Part shown: positions 43,934-53,579 of the stretch, one piece after another | Position numbering within the stretch: the first letter of the stretch is position 1 | Layout of the letters: each line of letters begins with the position of its first letter | Source of the DNA: an uncultured Mycoplasmataceae bacterium | GTDB lineage: Bacteria > Bacillota_I > Bacilli_A > Mycoplasmatales > Hepatoplasmataceae | Assembly: GCA_947330515.1 (NCBI GenBank) | Contig: CAMZOE010000046.1 | Location: forward strand, 1-53,579 | Length of the DNA stretch: 53,579 nucleotides | Direction: 5' to 3' | Program-made: the position numbers and the translations under genes | The notes under the pieces: generated by a model | Told to the model about the DNA's origin: nothing | What the model saw: only the letters and a program-made list of their open reading frames with translations | Databases searched by the model: none

Positions 43934-45391
43934 TTATTTGTTCCACGTTCTATTTTTTTTCTTATGTTTTGGTTTTTTTTCTTTTACCACAGATTTTTTA
44001 TTATTTTTATTACTAGTAATATTTATTAAGATATGTAAAATTTCATTACTCATTTGTTTTTTTGTAATAGTTTTATCTTTGTTATCACTTAAAAACTTAT
44101 TTATTCTAGTTGTTAAAATTCCATCTAAAAGTTTTAACTCAATTAATCTTTGTAATTCAATAGTTTGAACTGTAGAAAGTTTGTTGATTTGATTATTAAT
44201 TATTTCTTCAATATCAAAAATTTTCGGATTATTAGTTGCAATACTATGATCAACTAAATCTTCTTGAAGAATTTCAATAGTTGTTTCTTCTAGAGGATTA
44301 TTAATTTCAATAGTTTCAATACTAGGTGTTTCGATAATCTCTTCAACTACTTTTATATTTTGTTTTTCGAAATTATCAACAGAATCAACAATATCTTTTA
44401 CATTAAATTTAATTTCAATTGTAGCTTCATTTTGATCAATTGTTAAAAAATTAATTTCATATAAATTTAGATTTTTATCTTCTAAAAAATTAATTTTTGC
44501 ATTTTCTTTAACTTCAATTGGTTTAATTTTATTTTTAAATTTAATTGATTCTGTAATAATTTTTTCCATCACTTCACGAAGTTTTTTAATTGTTTCTTCT
44601 TTAGAATAATTAAATGTTTTAGAAGCTTTTTCTTTAACTGTTGTTTTAGTGTGATCATATGTTTTAGAAACTTTTTCTTTAACTATTGTTTTAGTATGAT
44701 CATATGTTTTAGAAACTTTTTCTTTAACAGCAGTTTTAGTGTGATCATATGTTTTGGAAATCTTAGATTTTATATTTTCTTTTGCATCATCATATTTTTT
44801 TGCTATTTTATTTTTTGATTTTTTTTCATCACTGGAAATACTTTTATTTACTTCTTGAATAATTGCTTCTTCAGTAAGATCAAAAGAATCTTGTTCTTTG
44901 ATTCCACTAGCAATATCAATAATTGTTTCTTCAATAGCTTCATCAAAATCTAATTTCTCTAAAGAAGCAAAAAATTCTTCCTTCTTATCTTTTTTTGTTT
45001 TATCTTTTTTATTTAAGAAAAAGTTTGGAACTGTGGATTCTATGAATGAATATAATGTTTTTACTTTTTCAATCTCTAAAGATTCTAAAGAAAATTTAGA
45101 TTCTAAAGCAAAAAGTTGACTAAGTTTAATAGAAGGAGTGAATTTTGTATATTCTATATTATTTTTATTTAATAATGAAACAAACTCTTCATATTTATCT
45201 TTTTTAAGATCCTTTTTAGAAAAAACTACTCTCATTTTATAATTGAAATTTAATTTAATAAAATACTTAAATAGTTCATTAAGTTCATTTATTTCATCAA
45301 TATAATATGTTGAAATATTATGATTAAATTTTGTATCAATTAAATACTTTGTACGTTTATCAGTAACAAAAATAATTTTTTTAGGACTCAT
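43934..45391 (-). CDS. Hypothetical charged protein with LEA/coiled-coil-like 15-aa repeats
   Basis: Uninterrupted 485-aa ORF; KISKTYDHTKTAVKE KVSKTYDHTKTIVKE KVSKTYDHTKTTVKE KASKTFNYSKEE. Confidence 0.75.
   Translation of the reverse strand: MSPKKIIFVTDKRTKYLIDTKFNHNISTYYIDEINELNELFKYFIKLNFNYKMRVVFSKKDLKKDKYEEFVSLLNKNNIEYTKFTPSIKLSQLFALESKFSLESLEIEKVKTLYSFIESTVPNFFLNKKDKTKKDKKEEFFASLEKLDFDEAIEETIIDIASGIKEQDSFDLTEEAIIQEVNKSISSDEKKSKNKIAKKYDDAKENIKSKISKTYDHTKTAVKEKVSKTYDHTKTIVKEKVSKTYDHTKTTVKEKASKTFNYSKEETIKKLREVMEKIITESIKFKNKIKPIEVKENAKINFLEDKNLNLYEINFLTIDQNEATIEIKFNVKDIVDSVDNFEKQNIKVVEEIIETPSIETIEINNPLEETTIEILQEDLVDHSIATNNPKIFDIEEIINNQINKLSTVQTIELQRLIELKLLDGILTTRINKFLSDNKDKTITKKQMSNEILHILINITSNKNNKKSVVKEKKPKHKKKNRTWNK
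44615..44765 (-). repeat. Tandem 45-bp coding repeats
   Basis: ttttagtgtgatcatatgttttagaaactttttctttaac-type units at 44644, 44689, 44734 (period 45). Confidence 0.9.
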
Positions 45392-45401
45392 AAAATTAAT
45401 A

Positions 45402-46162
45402 TTATAAAATGATAAAAGAAAAAAAATTGCCTTTCGATAATTAATTTTACTTTTATTAATTTTTTCTAAATCTTTTTTAAAGCTATGAATTACAACTTCA
45501 TTATGTTTATTTCTATATGACTTATAAAAATTTCAATAATCTTTTTCACTAATTAATAAAGTTGATGATGATTTTACATTAATTAAAATTGTTAAAAAAG
45601 AATATTTTTTTAAAAGTAATAATTCTTTTTTTATTTCATCAGACAAAGAGTGATTTTGAAATAACTCAAAATCATTAATAAATAAAAGAATTGGTGCTTC
45701 AAGTTCTTTTTTATTATCTTCTAATAATCTATTAAGTAATTTAAAAAAAAGTAAAATTCTATATTCGTGAGAAAGATTATTTTCCTTATTTTGAAATCTT
45801 ATTGAAAAATCAAAATCATATTCAATTGCCTCTTCAGTGGTAGGTAATAAATTATTTAAAAAAATCTTAGCATACTCACTAATTTTTTTATTTTCTTGAA
45901 CATCTTGAACTTCAAAACCTTCTAAAATTGACTTTGTTAATCCTAAATCTCTAAAAATTCTACTTGAAAAAGGGAAGTTTTTTTTTGAAATAAAATCGCC
46001 CAATGATAAAGAATAAACTTTATATTTAGAATTCATTCTCATATGATTAATAATTAATTTAAAATCATGTTTTTCACTTGTATAAATAAAATTTAGCCTA
46101 TCCATGTGATCTATGATTTTTATATTTTCTTTCTTAATTAGTTTATTTTTATATGCAAACAT
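45402..46162 (-). CDS. Hypothetical soluble protein
   Basis: MFAYKNKLIKKENIKIIDHMDRLNFIYTSEKHDFKLIINHMRMNSKYKVYSLSLGDF… continues through one TGA to TAA at 45402. Confidence 0.65.
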
Positions 46163-46250
46163 TCTTTCCTTCTTTTTTCTGTTTTAACTTATTTTTTGTT
46201 TTAAATAAAAAAAAATTATCTCCATAAATATTATAGGGATAATTTAAAAA

Positions 46251-46535
46251 CTATTCAGTAATAATACTTACTTGTTTTTTTCCTCTTTTAGATGAGTATT
46301 TAACAATACCTGCTTCTAAAGCATATAAAGTATCATCATTTCCACGACCAACATTTTTACCTGGGTGAATTTTAGTTCCACGTTGTCTAAAGATAATCAT
46401 TCCCGCTTTAGCAACTTGTCCATCTGATAATTTTTGCCCTAATCTTTTTGATGCAGAATCTCTTCCATTTTTTGAAGAACCTACTCCTTTTTTATGAGCA
46501 AAAAATTGAATATCAAGTTTAAAATTAAACATCAT
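46251..46535 (-). CDS. rpmA: 50S ribosomal protein L27 (with N-terminal cleavable extension)
   Basis: [91 protein letters not shown]. Confidence 0.97.
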   Translation of the reverse strand: MMFNFKLDIQFFAHKKGVGSSKNGRDSASKRLGQKLSDGQVAKAGMIIFRQRGTKIHPGKNVGRGNDDTLYALEAGIVKYSSKRGKKQVSIITE

Positions 46536-46539
46536 TTTT

Positions 46540-46857
46540 CTATTTTTCCTTTATGTATATTTTAATATGGTTTGGATACGCTTCTTGCATTGTTCTTAAT
46601 TGAACAAATAAGGTATCTAAAATTATATTAATAGTGTTATTGCTTGAATTAGTTTCGATAATAATTAAATTATCTTCAACAATTAATTCTCCATCAATAT
46701 TTTCTTGATCTAATTTATTTAAAATACCAAAAGTAATACTACTTACACCAGCACATACAACATCATATTCTTCATTATTTGAACGATGATTTGCATGACC
46801 AGTAATATTGATAGTTTTATAAAAATCATTCTCTTTTAGAAAATTAATTTTAATCAT
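46540..46857 (-). CDS. prp: Ribosomal-processing cysteine protease Prp
   Basis: [32 protein letters not shown] (G-H-A … D-x-V-C-A-x-V-S) between rplU and rpmA. Confidence 0.93.
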   Translation of the reverse strand: MIKINFLKENDFYKTINITGHANHRSNNEEYDVVCAGVSSITFGILNKLDQENIDGELIVEDNLIIIETNSSNNTINIILDTLFVQLRTMQEAYPNHIKIYIKEK

Positions 46858-47171
46858 TAGGCAACGATTTTATTGATCATTAATCTTGTATAAGGTTGTC
46901 TATGACCTTGTTTTCTTTTTCAATTAGATTTTTGTTTAGTTCTTAAGATAACGATTTTTTTAGCTCTTCCTTGCTTTTCAACTGTTGCTTCTACTTTAAC
47001 ATTATCAAGATAAGGTTTTCCAATGTGTAATTTTTTACCATCGTAAAATGCAAGTACTTTATCCAAAACAATTGCTTCAGATACTTCATTATTTAATTTT
47101 TCTGTTCAAATCGGTTCACCTTCAAATACTTTAATTTGTTTTCCACCGATTTCGATAATTGCGTATGTCAT
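46857..47171 (-). CDS. rplU: 50S ribosomal protein L21
   Basis: MTYAIIEIGGKQIKVFEGEPIWTEKL…[53 protein letters not shown]. Confidence 0.96.
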
Positions 47172-47177
47172 TATTCC

Positions 47178-47290
47178 TCCGTTTATTTAAATTTGCACGA
47201 CACACTAGAAAAAGGTACAAAATTGTTTACAACCTTTTCTAAGTGGTTCAATGACTAATTTTTCTTAAAATTATCTTTCAAAAAATTATA
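47178..47290 (-). promoter_or_regulatory. Putative L21 leader (structured 5'UTR of rplU)
   Basis: Minus strand AGAAAAGGTTGTAAACAATTTTGTACCTTTTTCTAGTGTGTCGTGCAAATT upstream of rplU; potential AGAAAAGGT/ACCTTTTTCT pairing. Confidence 0.45.
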
Positions 47291-47307
47291 ACAAATCTAC
47301 CTTATAT

Positions 47308-47356
47308 AAAAAAACTATTTCTTTGTTATCATGAGAATTGAAATAAAGAAATAGTT
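47308..47356 (-). terminator. Terminator downstream of greA
   Basis: AACTATTTCTTT / AAAGAAATAGTT 12-bp stem with T-run on minus strand. Confidence 0.7.
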
Positions 47357-47368
47357 AATTAATAAAGA

Positions 47369-47863
47369 TTATTGAATTTTTAAAATTTTAATTTTTGAGA
47401 TATTATTGTTAGTTTCAATTTCAATAACATCACCAACTTTTTTACCAAGCATAGCTTTTCCAATTGGAGAATTAACTGCAATATTAATTACCTCACTAAA
47501 AGGATCAATTTCAATTGGAGATGAAACTAATTTAATAATTTTAGTTTCTTTTAAATTATCATCTTCAAATGAAACAACATTAGAAATCTCAATAATATCA
47601 TTATTGACACTTTTAATTTCCTCTACATTAATTAAAATAGTTTCAATTTTAGCAATTTCTGATTCTATTTCTGCTTGTTTTTCTCTTGCAGAATCATAAT
47701 CAGCATTTTCACTTAAATCACCTTGTTTTCTTGCTTCAGATAATTCTTTTAAAACTTCAGGTCTTACAATATTAATTAACTTATCAAGTTTTAATTTCAA
47801 ACCATCAATTGCTTCTTTTGTCATGAAGATTTTTTCTTCATTATGATTATTATTACTTACCAT
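47369..47863 (-). CDS. greA: Transcription elongation factor GreA
   Basis: MTKEAIDGLKLKLDKLINIVRPEVLKELSEARKQGDLSENADYDSAREKQAEIESEIAKIE … ISVNSPIGKAMLGKKVGDVIEIE-type C-terminus. Confidence 0.96.
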   Translation of the reverse strand: MVSNNNHNEEKIFMTKEAIDGLKLKLDKLINIVRPEVLKELSEARKQGDLSENADYDSAREKQAEIESEIAKIETILINVEEIKSVNNDIIEISNVVSFEDDNLKETKIIKLVSSPIEIDPFSEVINIAVNSPIGKAMLGKKVGDVIEIETNNNISKIKILKIQ

Positions 47864-47911
47864 AGTTAAATTTCCTCGTTTTCAACATTAATTATACCCT
47901 AAAAAAAAGGG

Positions 47912-48568
47912 TTATTTTTCACAAAGACTCTTATCGTTGATAATACTATCTTTAATTAGTTCAATTATTTTTTGATTAAAATTTGGTTTAATTTGATTAT
48001 TAGTAGAGATGATTAAATCAGAAATATGTTTTTTTGGTTCAATAAAAATATTATGCATATCTCTAATTTGCTTTTCTCAAATATCTAAAAATTTTTCCGA
48101 ATCAAATTCTCCATAAATTGCACTATCACGTTTTATTCTTCTAATTAAACGAATATCCGCATCTGCATGAACATAAATTTTTAAATCAGCTTTTTCATTA
48201 AGTTCTTCATCATATAAAGCATGAATTCCTTCAATGATAGTTATTTCATCAGAATTATAAATAGTAAATTCTGTTTTAGAGTATTCATTAGTATTATAAA
48301 TAAATTTACTTTTTTTAATAACTTCTCCATTTTCAAGTTGTTTTAGATGTTTTTTTAACAATTGAAAATTAATAGTACTTGGATGATCTCAATTTATCTC
48401 TTCTTCATTTTTTACATTAAATTTTTCTTTTAAAACAGAAAAAGGAAAATAATAATCATCTAATTGAATCAAATTAATTTTTTTTTCTTTATTAATTGAT
48501 TCCCAAATATTTTTTGCTATTGTAGTTTTTCCAGATGCCGTCCCTCCAGCAATTAAATAAAGGTTCAT
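47912..48568 (-). CDS. udk: Uridine kinase
   Basis: MNLYLIAGGTASGKTTIAKNIWESI…LIQLDDYYFP…NWDHPSTINFQLL…ITIIEGIHALYDEEL…DADIRLIRRIKRDSA. Confidence 0.92.
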
Positions 48569-48951
48569 TATTTTAATTGAACCTTTTTTATTGAAATTTT
48601 ATCATTTTTTGTTTCAAAAATATAAATAACATTGTCTTCATTGTCTTCTAAAGTTATATCTTCTTCTGTTATTTCTTCTTTTGAATAAGTACCAAGATAG
48701 TCATCTTCTTCTTCAACGATTTCTTTTGATGCAACATCAATAATCTTTTTCTCTAATGTCGATATATTTGCATCTTCTTCACCAACAACATTAGATGAAG
48801 TACCTTTAGCAATTTCCTCTTCATCAATTTGCTTACGTAATTTTCTTACATATATATTGATTCCAATTAAAATAATAAAAACAATGATTGAAACTCCAAT
48901 TACTGATCACACTAAAGCATCAGTTAATGTGGAACCTAAAATATTGAACAT
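48568..48951 (-). CDS. Small membrane protein with acidic cytoplasmic tail
   Basis: MFNILGSTLTDALVWSVIGVSIIVFIILIGINIYVRKLRKQIDEEEIAKGTSSNVVGEEDANISTLEKKIIDVASKEIVEEEDDYLGTYSKEEITEEDITLEDNEDNVIYIFETKNDKISIKKVQLK*. Confidence 0.7.
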
Positions 48952-48978
48952 TCTTTTTTTCTCCTTATAATATTATAT

Positions 48979-49377
48979 TTAAAAACTAAGATAATCTGTT
49001 AACAAAACTCAAGCAGCAACTAAATCTTTGTTTTCTTTTAATTTTTTTTTATCTTTTGTGTTAATTAATTCTTTTGCACGTTGAGTGCTAAAACGTTCAT
49101 CAACTCTTTCTACTTTTACTTTTTCTTTTAAACTTTTTTCAAACTTTTTAATGAAAGTTGTAATTGTAGCTTCTTCTCCAGAGGTTTTCAATGGAAAACC
49201 TAACAAAATCTTTTCTACTTGATATTCTTGAAGAAGATAATCCATTTTGATTAATGGTGCATTTAAATCACCTTCTTCAAACAAAAAATTTTCTAATGGA
49301 ATAGCAATAATTTGATTTTCATCACTAATAGCAATTCCTAAGGATTTAATTCCTAAATCTAATGCTATAATTCTCAT
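48979..49377 (-). CDS. ruvX: Holliday junction resolvase RuvX / YqgF
   Basis: [31 protein letters not shown]…EKILLGFPLKTSGEEA…VERVDERFSTQRAKELI…DLVAAWVLLTDYLSF*. Confidence 0.93.
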
Positions 49378-52088
49378 TTTTCTTCAATGAATTTTAAAAT
49401 CATTGCTTTTTCTCCTCTAAATTGGAAGTATTTTCTTGATCCACCACCAACAATATTATTTTCTTTTAAATATTCTTTATGTTCCTTAACATTAAAAACA
49501 AAATCATTATTAATAATAAAGGTAACTACTGAAATATCTTCGTTAGTTAAATTGTTAATTAATGCAAAAGTTTTACTTTTCGGATTAGTTTCAAAAGAAA
49601 TAAACGCTTTAGAAAAAATAGAAAAGAAAGATTTGGATAAATCATTAAAACTATAAAGTTTTTTTTCATCAGAAAGTAAATATTTAGAAACCTCAATTAA
49701 ACTTTGATTAAATTGTTGTTTTAATGAATTCAATAAAGTTTTAAAGAAATCTGTTAATTTTAAATTTAAGGAAGCAATTTGTTTTGAACTTTTTAATTCA
49801 AGACTATCTAACTTTTCTTTTTCTTCTTCCAAGAAAGTTTTGTAATTTAAACTATATTCAAAATTTGGTTGTATTTTAGAAAAATCTTGATGATAACGTA
49901 ATCATTCATTAATGATATCTTCACTTTTAGTTGTAAATTCATCTTGAAATTCTTTTTTCTTATCAAGAAAAAAGTTTTCAATATTTCTTTTTCCTGTTTT
50001 TCCAGTTAATCGATAAATTCCTGAACCTTTATATTCAAGATTAGTAATTGATAATTGTTCTAATGATGACGTTTTTGATACATGAGTTCCACCACATAAA
50101 GAAATATCAATTCCAGGAAAATCAACCACTCTTACTTGATCAGAATATTTAATGTTATCTAAAAATTTTGCTCCATTAGTTTTCGCTTCTTCTTGAGAAG
50201 TAATATAAATTTTTGAATTAATATCTTCTTGAATTCATTGATTAATGAGTACTTCTGCTTCTCATATTAATGGTAAGCTAATTTTTTGAGAATAAAAAAA
50301 ATCAAATCTAAAATACTCACTAGTTATTTTAGAACCCCGTTGAGGAAGTTCTGTTTTTGTTAGTTTTTCTAAAGCAGCAAAAGTTAAATGTACCGCAGAA
50401 TGATTATTGGTAATATTCAAACGTTTATCTTTTGTAACTAATAATCTATATTTTTCACCAATAATAAATGTTTCATTAAATTGTTTATCTAAAACATGAA
50501 TGATTACATTATTAATATTTTTTTGAACATCTAAAACTTTTTTATTATTAATTGTTCCTTGATCTGCCACTTGGCCACCAGATTCATAATAAAAAGGAGT
50601 TGCTTCAAAAACAAGGAGAAGATAATTATTTTTAATAGTTTTATCAATCAATACTGATGAAAGTTCTAATTTATCATATGCATGAAAAATAGTTGGTTGT
50701 AAATTATCAAATAAAATCTCTTGTTTATTCATAGCTTTAGTTCCTTTTTTAGAACCTCTTGATAATTCTTGAAACTCTTTAAATAATTTTTGAAAACCTT
50801 CTTCATCAAAAGGAAGATTTAATTTTTTTAGTTGTTCTTGGATAACTTCTTTAGGAAGTCCATAAGTTTCAAAAAGTTTAAATACAAAACCAATATCAAT
50901 TTGATCACCGTTTATAAGTTTATTAATATTTTTTGTTAAATATTCAATTCCTTTTCCTAAAGAATTTTTAAATTGATTTTCTTCAGAAACAAGTGTTCTT
51001 AAAATCATATCTTGATTTTTTTCTAAATTAGGATAAACTGATTTCAATGAAAGAATAACTTCTTTAGCAAGTGAACTTAAAATATTTTCTTCGATTCCTA
51101 ATGAAGAAAGATTTTGAATTGCTTTTCGTAATAGTTTTCTAAGAACATATCCTCTACCAGCATTTGAAGGTAAAGCACCATCGCTCATAGCAATAGTAAT
51201 AGTTCTAGTAAAATCTGCAACTGATTTAAAATAATAATTAATTTCTTGTTGCTCTTGAGACAATTCTTTATTAGTAAAATAATTTGATTCATATTTATAT
51301 TTATTAGTATATGTTTGAATTTTATTAATTATTGGTAAGAATAAATCGGTTTCAAAGTTTGATGGAGTATTTTGAAGAATTGAAAGAATACGTTCAAATC
51401 CAGCTCCAGTATCAATATTTTTTTGTGGTAAATCATTATAATTATTTTTACCATCATTATTAAATTTACTTAAAACTATATTTCATATTTCAATAAAACG
51501 ATCATTTTCTAAATCTTCTTTAATTAACTCTTTACCTCTTTGATCATATTCTTCACCACGATCAAAAAAGATTTCTGTATTTGGACCACAAGGACCTAAA
51601 CCAACATCTCAAAAATTTGTTTTTTTACTTAATTTAAAAAGATGACTTTCCTTTATTCCTAAATTTAACCAATTATTGTATGTTTCATTGTCTTCTTCAT
51701 GAACAGTAATGTAAAGTTTATCTGGATTCATATCAAGTCATTTTTTACTTGTTAAAAACTCTCAAGCAAAAATAGTAGCTTCTTTGGAAAAATAATCTCC
51801 AATAGAAAAATTTCCTAACATTTCAAAAAATGAATGATGTCTTGAAGTTCTTCCAACATTATCAATATCATTTGTTCTAATAGATTTTTGACAACTAACT
51901 AATCTTTTTGAAGGTGGAACTTCTTTACCCTCAAAATATTTTTTTAAAGTTGCAACTCCTGAATTAATTCACAATAAAGATTCATCATTTAATGGAACTA
52001 AAGAAGAAGAAGGTAAGAGATAATGATTTTTTGATTTAAAATAATCCAATCACATCTCCCTTAATTGTTTCGAATTTAATTTTTTCAT
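49365..52088 (-). CDS. alaS: Alanyl-tRNA synthetase
   Basis: [104 protein letters not shown]…GFERILSI…[13 protein letters not shown]…[13 protein letters not shown]; the ORF track stops at a TGA, the true stop is TAG at 49365. Confidence 0.97.
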
Positions 52089-52205
52089 ATTTAAATTATA
52101 TAAAATACTTTCCTTTTATATTAAATAATAATATTAATACAATAAAAAAAGAAACATTTAAGTTTCTTTTTTTATTGATCACCAAAAATAATACAAATTA
52201 TTTTT

Positions 52206-52940
52206 TTATGAAATCGCTTCATAAGCTTTTTTAATTCTTATAAAACTTTCCATTGCGTCGGGTGCTTTATTAAGATCTGGATGATATCTTTTTGCCATAT
52301 TTCTATATGCATCTTTAATCTCTTTTGAATAATAATCAATTTGATTATCATTAATATGCGATAAACCAAGTAAATCTAATGATTCTCTTGCAATAGAAGT
52401 TGTTCTTGGATTTAAATGATAATAATCAGAATCTTCATCAGTTGTTGAAGAACTATATGCTTCTTTATATCCATCATACATTGAATCGTAATCATGATAA
52501 TCAGAATCATTTGAATAACTTGATTCATATTCTACTTCTTGATGAGTTTCTTCATAATTACTATAATCATAATCACTATAATCACTATTACTATAATCAT
52601 AATCACTATAACTTTGGTCATCATATTCATAACTTTGGTCATTATAACTTTGGTCATCATATTCATAACTTTGATCACTATAACTTCAATCACTATAACT
52701 TTGACTTACATTATCATTAAATCCCTGATTGTTATAACTTTGATCGTAACTACTAGCATAATTATTACTACTATAATTATTACTATATTTTGGTGAAGTT
52801 TGATTATTTTTTTGTCCTGCTGTTTGTGAAGAAACTTTTGTTGGTGATTTTGTTCTTTTTTTGTTCATAGTTCTTTTTCTAAGTTTTTCTTCTTTTTTTA
52901 ATTGTTTTTGTAATTTTTTCGTACTTTTTGTTTTAGTCAT
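52206..52940 (-). CDS. C-terminal J-domain (DnaJ-like) protein with Tyr/Ser/Asp/Gln-rich low-complexity region
   Basis: SLDLLGLSHINDNQIDYYSKEIKDAYRNMAKRYHPDLNKAPDAMESFIRIKKAYEAIS* (intact HPD); low-complexity SYSDWSYSDQSYEYDDQSYNDQSYEYDDQSYSDYDYSNSDYSDYDYSNY. Confidence 0.85.
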
Positions 52941-53246
52941 TTATAACCTCAATCTGTTTTTACCAAATATAAAAAAAATCTATGTTTTGTATTCGTAATT
53001 AATATTATTATAAGTAATAAAAAATGATAAAATTTTTTTTACTTATAATTTTTCACTTGATAAATTGGAATATATTTATAATATAAAATATCAATAAATA
53101 TATTTACCAAAATAAAGTGTATATTGTTATTATTATAACAAAATATTATTTTATCAATAATTAAATATGTTAAAAAAATAAAAATAAATATGTACAATAA
53201 GTATATAAATTAATTATATTAAATAATGTTAAAAGAAAGTAAAAAA

Positions 53247-53567
53247 ATGAATAAAAATAAAATAATTATTAAAATAATGGTATTTATTACTTTAATGTTT
53301 GCAATATTTCCAACCTATAACTTAATAAATTATTTATGAAAATTTTTTAATGGGGATTTATTTTTTAATGATAAAAAAGATTATTTTTATCTAGCGATAG
53401 CTTTTATAGAAATTTTATTATTTAGTTTATTTTGAATAAATATTGGATTAATCCTTGTAGGAAGAAAAGATTTAAAATGAAATTTTGTAGTTATAACTCT
53501 TTTTTGTACTATCTTTATAGGAAGTATTTTTTTATTTATTGGAAAACTATTTAATAAAGAAGAATAA
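53247..53567 (+). CDS. Small multi-span membrane protein
   Basis: MNKNKIIIKIMVFITLMFAIFPTYNLINYLWKFFNGDLFFNDKKDYFYLAIAFIEILLFSLFWINIGLILVGRKDLKWNFVVITLFCTIFIGSIFLFIGKLFNKEE* reading TGA as Trp. Confidence 0.6.
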
Positions 53568-53579
53568 AGATTACAATTT

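Noticed and set aside
43938-44168. Plus-strand hydrophobic ORF at the end of the charged protein gene
   Set aside because: Antisense of Lys-rich codons yields Phe/Leu-rich text; no independent support.
49374-49377. alaS stop at 49374 as in the ORF track
   Set aside because: That codon is TGA (Trp); true in-frame stop is TAG at 49365-49367, overlapping ruvX.
52400-52796. Plus-strand His/Asn- and Ile/Thr-rich ORFs (106 and 85 aa)
   Set aside because: Antisense frames of the Tyr/Ser/Asp-rich repeat of the J-domain gene; low-complexity artefacts.
1-53579. tRNA or rRNA genes
   Set aside because: No cloverleaf-like GTTCRANNC arm with acceptor pairing or conserved rRNA segments recognised on either strand by eye; a tRNAscan run would be needed to exclude fully.

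Overview
AT-rich mollicute chromosome segment. TGA is read as Trp throughout (translation table 4), so the supplied ORF track breaks real genes at every TGA; I rebuilt genes by reading through TGA and placing ends at TAA/TAG. Recognisable housekeeping genes on the minus strand: dgkA-ybeY, dinB-type polymerase, recO, era, cdd, a BMP/nucleoside ABC transporter operon, rplU-prp-rpmA, greA, udk, ruvX-alaS. plsY is on the plus strand. Accessory content: an IS3-type transposase end, two tandem surface proteins (one with a degenerate J-domain tail), an AbiH-like gene next to a UvrD-like helicase, and a dispersed single-membrane type IV secretion/conjugation-like gene set (VirD4/TraG-like at 10.1-11.9 kb; VirB4-like, VirB6-like, pilin-like and a large ectodomain protein at 21.7-28.7 kb). 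There are several low-complexity/repeat proteins. Most novel candidates: the T4SS-like set embedded among housekeeping genes with no relaxase or integrase visible; a PlsY fused in frame to a degenerate IspG-like domain; and J-domain proteins of unusual architecture. No rRNA, tRNA or CRISPR was recognised. All homology calls are from reading motifs by eye; no database search was run.
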